The translations under genes were made by a program, and so were the position numbers. Below the pieces are notes generated by a model. The model was given only the letters and a program-made list of their open reading frames with translations, searched no databases and was not told the origin of the DNA. Below are positions 42,749 through 45,489 of a stretch of 45,489 nucleotides of DNA, one piece after another. The stretch lies in NCBI GenBank assembly GCA_017883235.1, contig JADGNY010000047.1, positions 1 through 45,489 of the forward strand, read 5' to 3'. Source of the DNA: Thermoanaerobaculia bacterium (GTDB taxonomy: Bacteria > Acidobacteriota > Thermoanaerobaculia > Gp7-AA8). Numbering within the stretch: position 1 is the first letter of the stretch; each line of letters opens with the position of its first letter.

Positions 42749-43805
42749 ATGAAGAACCTTACTGCACCCGAACGTGTCGTGGCGCTCATGCACGAGTACC
42801 TCGACGTGTTGCTGCGCGTCGGAGAGGCCCCCGATTCGCCGGTGTACGCGTTCGTGAAGAAGGAGAAGAGACGCCAACTCCTCCGCGACGCCAAGCGTCT
42901 GCGTAAGCAGCAGGTCGAGCCGCGCTACAAGAATCTCCATTCCGCCGAGGAGCTTGCGGACCTTTATGAACGGACCGCGCAGCGCGACGAGATTCTCGAG
43001 CAGGGAACGAAGGGATCTCCAGCGAATCTCGGCGGAGCTCAAGCAGATCCGCAAGGGAAAAGAGGCCGAGGTCGAAAAAGCGATGGAGACGTTACTCAAC
43101 GAGTCGGCGCGAACGGCGATAGAACACGGTCCCGGCAGTGAGGCCGATCGACGACACCGGCTATTGCACTACCTGTGGTGGTTCGGCGGGCAGGTCCTCT
43201 CGCATCGGCGCAAGCCGCCGGTTCCGTATTCCGGGCTGTTTCCTCCAACCCGCGATCCCTCGATCCAGCCGCGCATGGAGTTGTCCGCGGCCCAGATTCT
43301 CGACTCTCCACCCCCAGGCGAGCCGGTCATCGCCTTCCCGCCGGAAGGGAGCGACTCCGGACGCCCACGCGTCTTTCTCCGCATCGGCGTCGGCGACGCG
43401 TCGTGGACCGGCAGCTTCGAGATCGGTCACATGAGCGTCGGATCGATCTCCATGATGCCCGACGACAAGCACCTCTTCATCTCCGCGAAAGGAGCCGGCT
43501 ACATCATCGACCTGAAGAGGCGCACGCTCGTGGAGCAGATCGGCACCCACGTCGCCTTCGTGAGGATGGATGCGCCCAGGACGCTGTTCCTAGTCGACCA
43601 CAACGGCATGAGCCTGGAGATGTTCGGCAGGACCGGCCGCCTCTGGAAAACAGACACGATCAGCTCCGGAGGATTTCGCGAGATATCGCTCGAAGACAAC
43701 ATGATCCTCGGCGAAGCGCGGCAGGCATCGGGGGAGGGGTGGGTCGGTTTTTCGGTGAACGTGGCGACGGGTGAGGTGCGGTTCGAAGATGCGGGTTCAC
43801 TGTGA
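42749..43805 (+). pseudogene. Unknown gene split by a frameshift: helical N-part, beta-rich C-part
   Basis: From ATG 42749 the first frame encodes a charged helical stretch (ERVVALMHEYLDVLLRVGEA, VKKEKRRQLLRDAKRLRKQQ, SAEELADLYERTAQRDEILEQ). Near 43005-43015 the coding character moves to the next frame, which continues with RRDLQRISAELKQIRKGKEAEVEKAMETLL and then a region of short strands resembling beta-propeller blades (SVGSISMMPDDKHLFISAKG, RRTLVEQIGTHVAFVRM, TGRLWKTDTISSGGF). I do not know the family. A single-base change would join the parts. Alternatively the C-part may begin at ATG 43276 as a separate gene. Its start lacks a close ribosome-binding site because a hairpin intervenes. Confidence 0.5.
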
Positions 43806-43820
43806 TCCTGAAAACATATT

Positions 43821-44128
43821 GGGCCATTTGTCATCCTGAGGCTGCCGGAGCCGCTGAGCGCGCGTAGCGAGCGAAGTGCGGCGCAGGACGGCGAAGGATC
43901 TCCAGATGCGCTGCTTGGGGCAGGAGCGAAACTGTAGTTTCTGTGAGGAGGTCCACCGTCCAAGGGAGGGGCTCGCAAACGAAAGATCGAGCTGATTTGG
44001 ATAATGACAAACCCCTGCTGCGCTTCTGCCCCATGCAGCGCATCTTGAGATCCTTCGCCGTCCTGCGCCGCTCCTCGCTTGCTACGCTCGCTCAGCGGCT
44101 CCGGCAGGCTCAGGATGACAAATGGGCC
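43821..44128. repeat. GTCATCCTGAGG long inverted repeat, copy 2
   Basis: GGGCCATTTGTCATCCTGAG at the left is exactly complementary to CTCAGGATGACAAATGGGCC at the right. Inside, GCCGGAGCCGCTGAGCG, GCGGCGCAGGACGGCGAAGGATC and AGATGCGCTGC all find partners, so the arms total about 110 bp each. It fills most of the gap between the frameshifted gene and the Uma2 gene. Confidence 0.92.
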
Positions 44129-44168
44129 GAGGTGCGGGCGTGGCGGTGCCGGGGGATATACTTTGATC

Positions 44169-44786
44169 ATGTCGAGGTACGCCGCGCTTCGCGAACACGA
44201 CGACACGTCGAACGCCGATCACATCATCGTCCTTCACGATCTCACGTGGGAAGACTACGAGCGCTTGCTCGAGATTCGTGGCGATCGTTCCGCCCCGCGC
44301 ATCAGCTATCTAGAGGGGGAAGTGGAGATCATGAGCCCGTCGAAGGATCATGAGCAGATCAAGTCATACATTGGACACCTCCTCGAAACGTGGTGCATCG
44401 ATCGCGGCATCGAAGTGAGGCCTTTCGGCAGTTGGACGCTGACGAGAGAAGAGAACGAACGTGCCGCCGAAGCCGACGAGTGCTATACGTTTGGGACGGA
44501 GCCGCGGGAAAGCCCACAACTCGCAATCGAAGTCGAGTGGACACGAGGCGGCATCGACAAACTGGAAATCTACCGGAGGCTCGGCGTCGACGAAGTCTGG
44601 TACTGGCGCAAAGGAGCCATCGAAATCTACGTTCTCACGGAGGGGATGTTTACCCGAACGGAGCGGAGTCAGCTCCTCCCAGACCTCGACGTCGCACTGC
44701 TCGCTTCCGTGCTTGATCGCGAGACGCTCACGCAGGCCGTACGCGATTTCAGAAAAGCCCTCGAACGGATCGCCGGCCGCTCATAG
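44169..44786 (+). CDS. Uma2-family restriction-endonuclease-like protein
   Basis: This 205-residue protein belongs to the Uma2 (DUF820) family of PD-(D/E)XK-fold proteins. ISYLEGEVEIMSPS near the start is the family opening. Catalytic-type residues: Asp103 in EADECY, Glu121/Glu123 in LAIEVEW and Lys131 in GGIDKLEIYRRLGVDEVWYW. The usual sequence has Ser where this one has Trp-Thr (EVEWTR). These genes are multicopy in Acidobacteriota, Cyanobacteria and Chloroflexi, and their biological role is not settled. ATG 44169 is preferred; upstream in-frame codons come from the repeat. No recognisable ribosome-binding site. Confidence 0.88.
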   Translation: MSRYAALREHDDTSNADHIIVLHDLTWEDYERLLEIRGDRSAPRISYLEGEVEIMSPSKDHEQIKSYIGHLLETWCIDRGIEVRPFGSWTLTREENERAAEADECYTFGTEPRESPQLAIEVEWTRGGIDKLEIYRRLGVDEVWYWRKGAIEIYVLTEGMFTRTERSQLLPDLDVALLASVLDRETLTQAVRDFRKALERIAGRS

Positions 44787-44913
44787 CGCGCCGCCCAGGA
44801 AGCGCAGGAATCCTCGCGCGAGGGGAGTTTATGGTCGCGAGGAGCAACAGCTTGGGTCGCACCTTCGTTCTTCGCGATCGACTCCGGCTGCGGGCGTGGT
44901 TACGAAAAAGCAG
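44787..44913. other. Short non-coding gap
   Basis: TCCTCGCGCGAGGGGA forms a small hairpin shortly after the Uma2 stop. I see no gene. Confidence 0.4.
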
Positions 44914-45058
44914 CCAGGGTCAGGCCTTCGTTTTTTCGACGCCCGTAACCAGTTGCAATACCAACTATTTGTGGCGAGCCAACTAGAGGTCGGGAACGAT
45001 CGGTGAGTTATTCGCAGAAACCGCAGATCGAATAACGAAGGCCTGGCCCCCAGGCACT
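44914..45058. repeat. GGGTCAGGCCTTCGTT terminal-inverted-repeat element
   Basis: AGGGTCAGGCCTTCGTTTTTTCGA at the left is complementary, with about three mismatches, to TCGAATAACGAAGGCCTGGCCCCC at the right, around 90 bp of non-coding sequence. It resembles a non-autonomous palindromic element of the REP/MITE kind. It stands immediately before the truncated copy 2 of the 184-residue gene. Confidence 0.75.
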
Positions 45059-45066
45059 CCTGACTC

Positions 45067-45489
45067 CAGATCGAGGAGGTCGCGCCGTTGTCGCAGGAGC
45101 AGCGCAAGCTGGTCAAACAGCGTCTGCGGACCCAGCCGAAGAGCGTCGTCGAGGCAGCGATCAACGTCCTCGGCGTGCTCGACAATGTGTCGCAGGCGAT
45201 CGGCCAACCGCTCGACGAAGTCCGTCAGTTGCAGGACGACTCGATCCGCTGGGAGGCCGTGGCCGACGAGGTCCGCGCGTTCCTCAACGGCATCGAGGGG
45301 GCAAACCTCAATCGCCGCCAACAGCTCGCGCTCATCGCCGTGCAGGCGTACTCGATCGGGACCCAACTGGCGAAGGATCCGGACAAGGCGGTGCTCGTGC
45401 CGCACGTGGAGGAAGTCAAACGCTTGAAGGCCGTGTCGCGCCGTAAGAAGACGACGCAGGCCCCTCAAACGCCAGCTCCGACACCGGCA
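45067..45489 (+). pseudogene. Copy 2 of the 184-residue unknown gene, 5'-truncated, runs off the window
   Basis: From about 45067 the sequence matches 42215-42640 with roughly 20 differences in 400 bp, mostly silent. The homology starts at CAGATCGA; the first 33 codons, the ATG and the ribosome-binding site are absent. An in-frame TGA (45061-45063) stands two codons before the homology. The frame is otherwise open to the window end. Unless an internal GTG or TTG is used, this copy cannot give the full protein. The preceding inverted-repeat element marks the break point. Confidence 0.75.

Overview
The window is GC-rich, densely coding DNA from a Gram-negative bacterium. Lipobox and Sec signal peptides, a MacAB-type exporter, a LolA-like protein and BatABCD proteins show an envelope with a periplasm. 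A diheme cytochrome of the reaction-centre-cytochrome type, DPP IV, Uma2, Spy-like proteins and very abundant intergenic palindromic repeats point to Acidobacteriota or a close relative. The phylum is an inference from gene content. I found no tRNA or rRNA gene.

Layout. 1-9673 (+): dipeptidyl peptidase IV, a Spy/CpxP-like protein, a three-gene SPFH (prohibitin/stomatin) operon, a diheme cytochrome c, and a cell-wall amidase translationally coupled to a MamK-like actin. 9923-19126 (-): DUF1697, a four-gene macAB-type exporter, a GT39 membrane transferase, an aldehyde dehydrogenase and a secreted protein. 19441-21461 (+): an old-yellow-enzyme reductase and an aldo/keto reductase. 21551-23792 (-): beta-carbonic anhydrase overlapped by a PIN-domain gene, a short possible nuclease-like gene and a GNAT. 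23887-32349 (-): a LolA-like protein, then moxR-DUF58-DUF4381-like-batA-batB-batC-batD. 32458-33237 (+): rsmA.

33325-36747 is a scarred accessory region. It holds the 3' remnant of an integron integrase with an in-frame stop, followed on the same strand by a GTTAGGT site and two small membrane-protein genes that end in attC-like sites. A frameshifted glycosyltransferase and a Phd/VapC pair follow. 36793-40295 (-) is a TauABC-like ABC importer with two related permeases; its binding protein carries an in-frame TGA. 40549-41139 is an exported MsrA. 41376-42017 is a 43-bp tandem array of about 14 units, directly upstream of a 184-residue unknown gene that is partly duplicated at the right edge. 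A frameshifted unknown gene and a Uma2 nuclease lie between the two copies.

The dominant unusual feature is repeats. At least a dozen families of inverted-repeat elements sit in nearly every gap. Several have arms made of tandem 7-12 bp words. Five different families occupy five gaps of the one moxR-bat operon. Some have entered coding space: they encode the signal-peptide region of BatD and the N-terminus of an ABC permease, and a 79-bp element abuts TAG stop codons at two loci.
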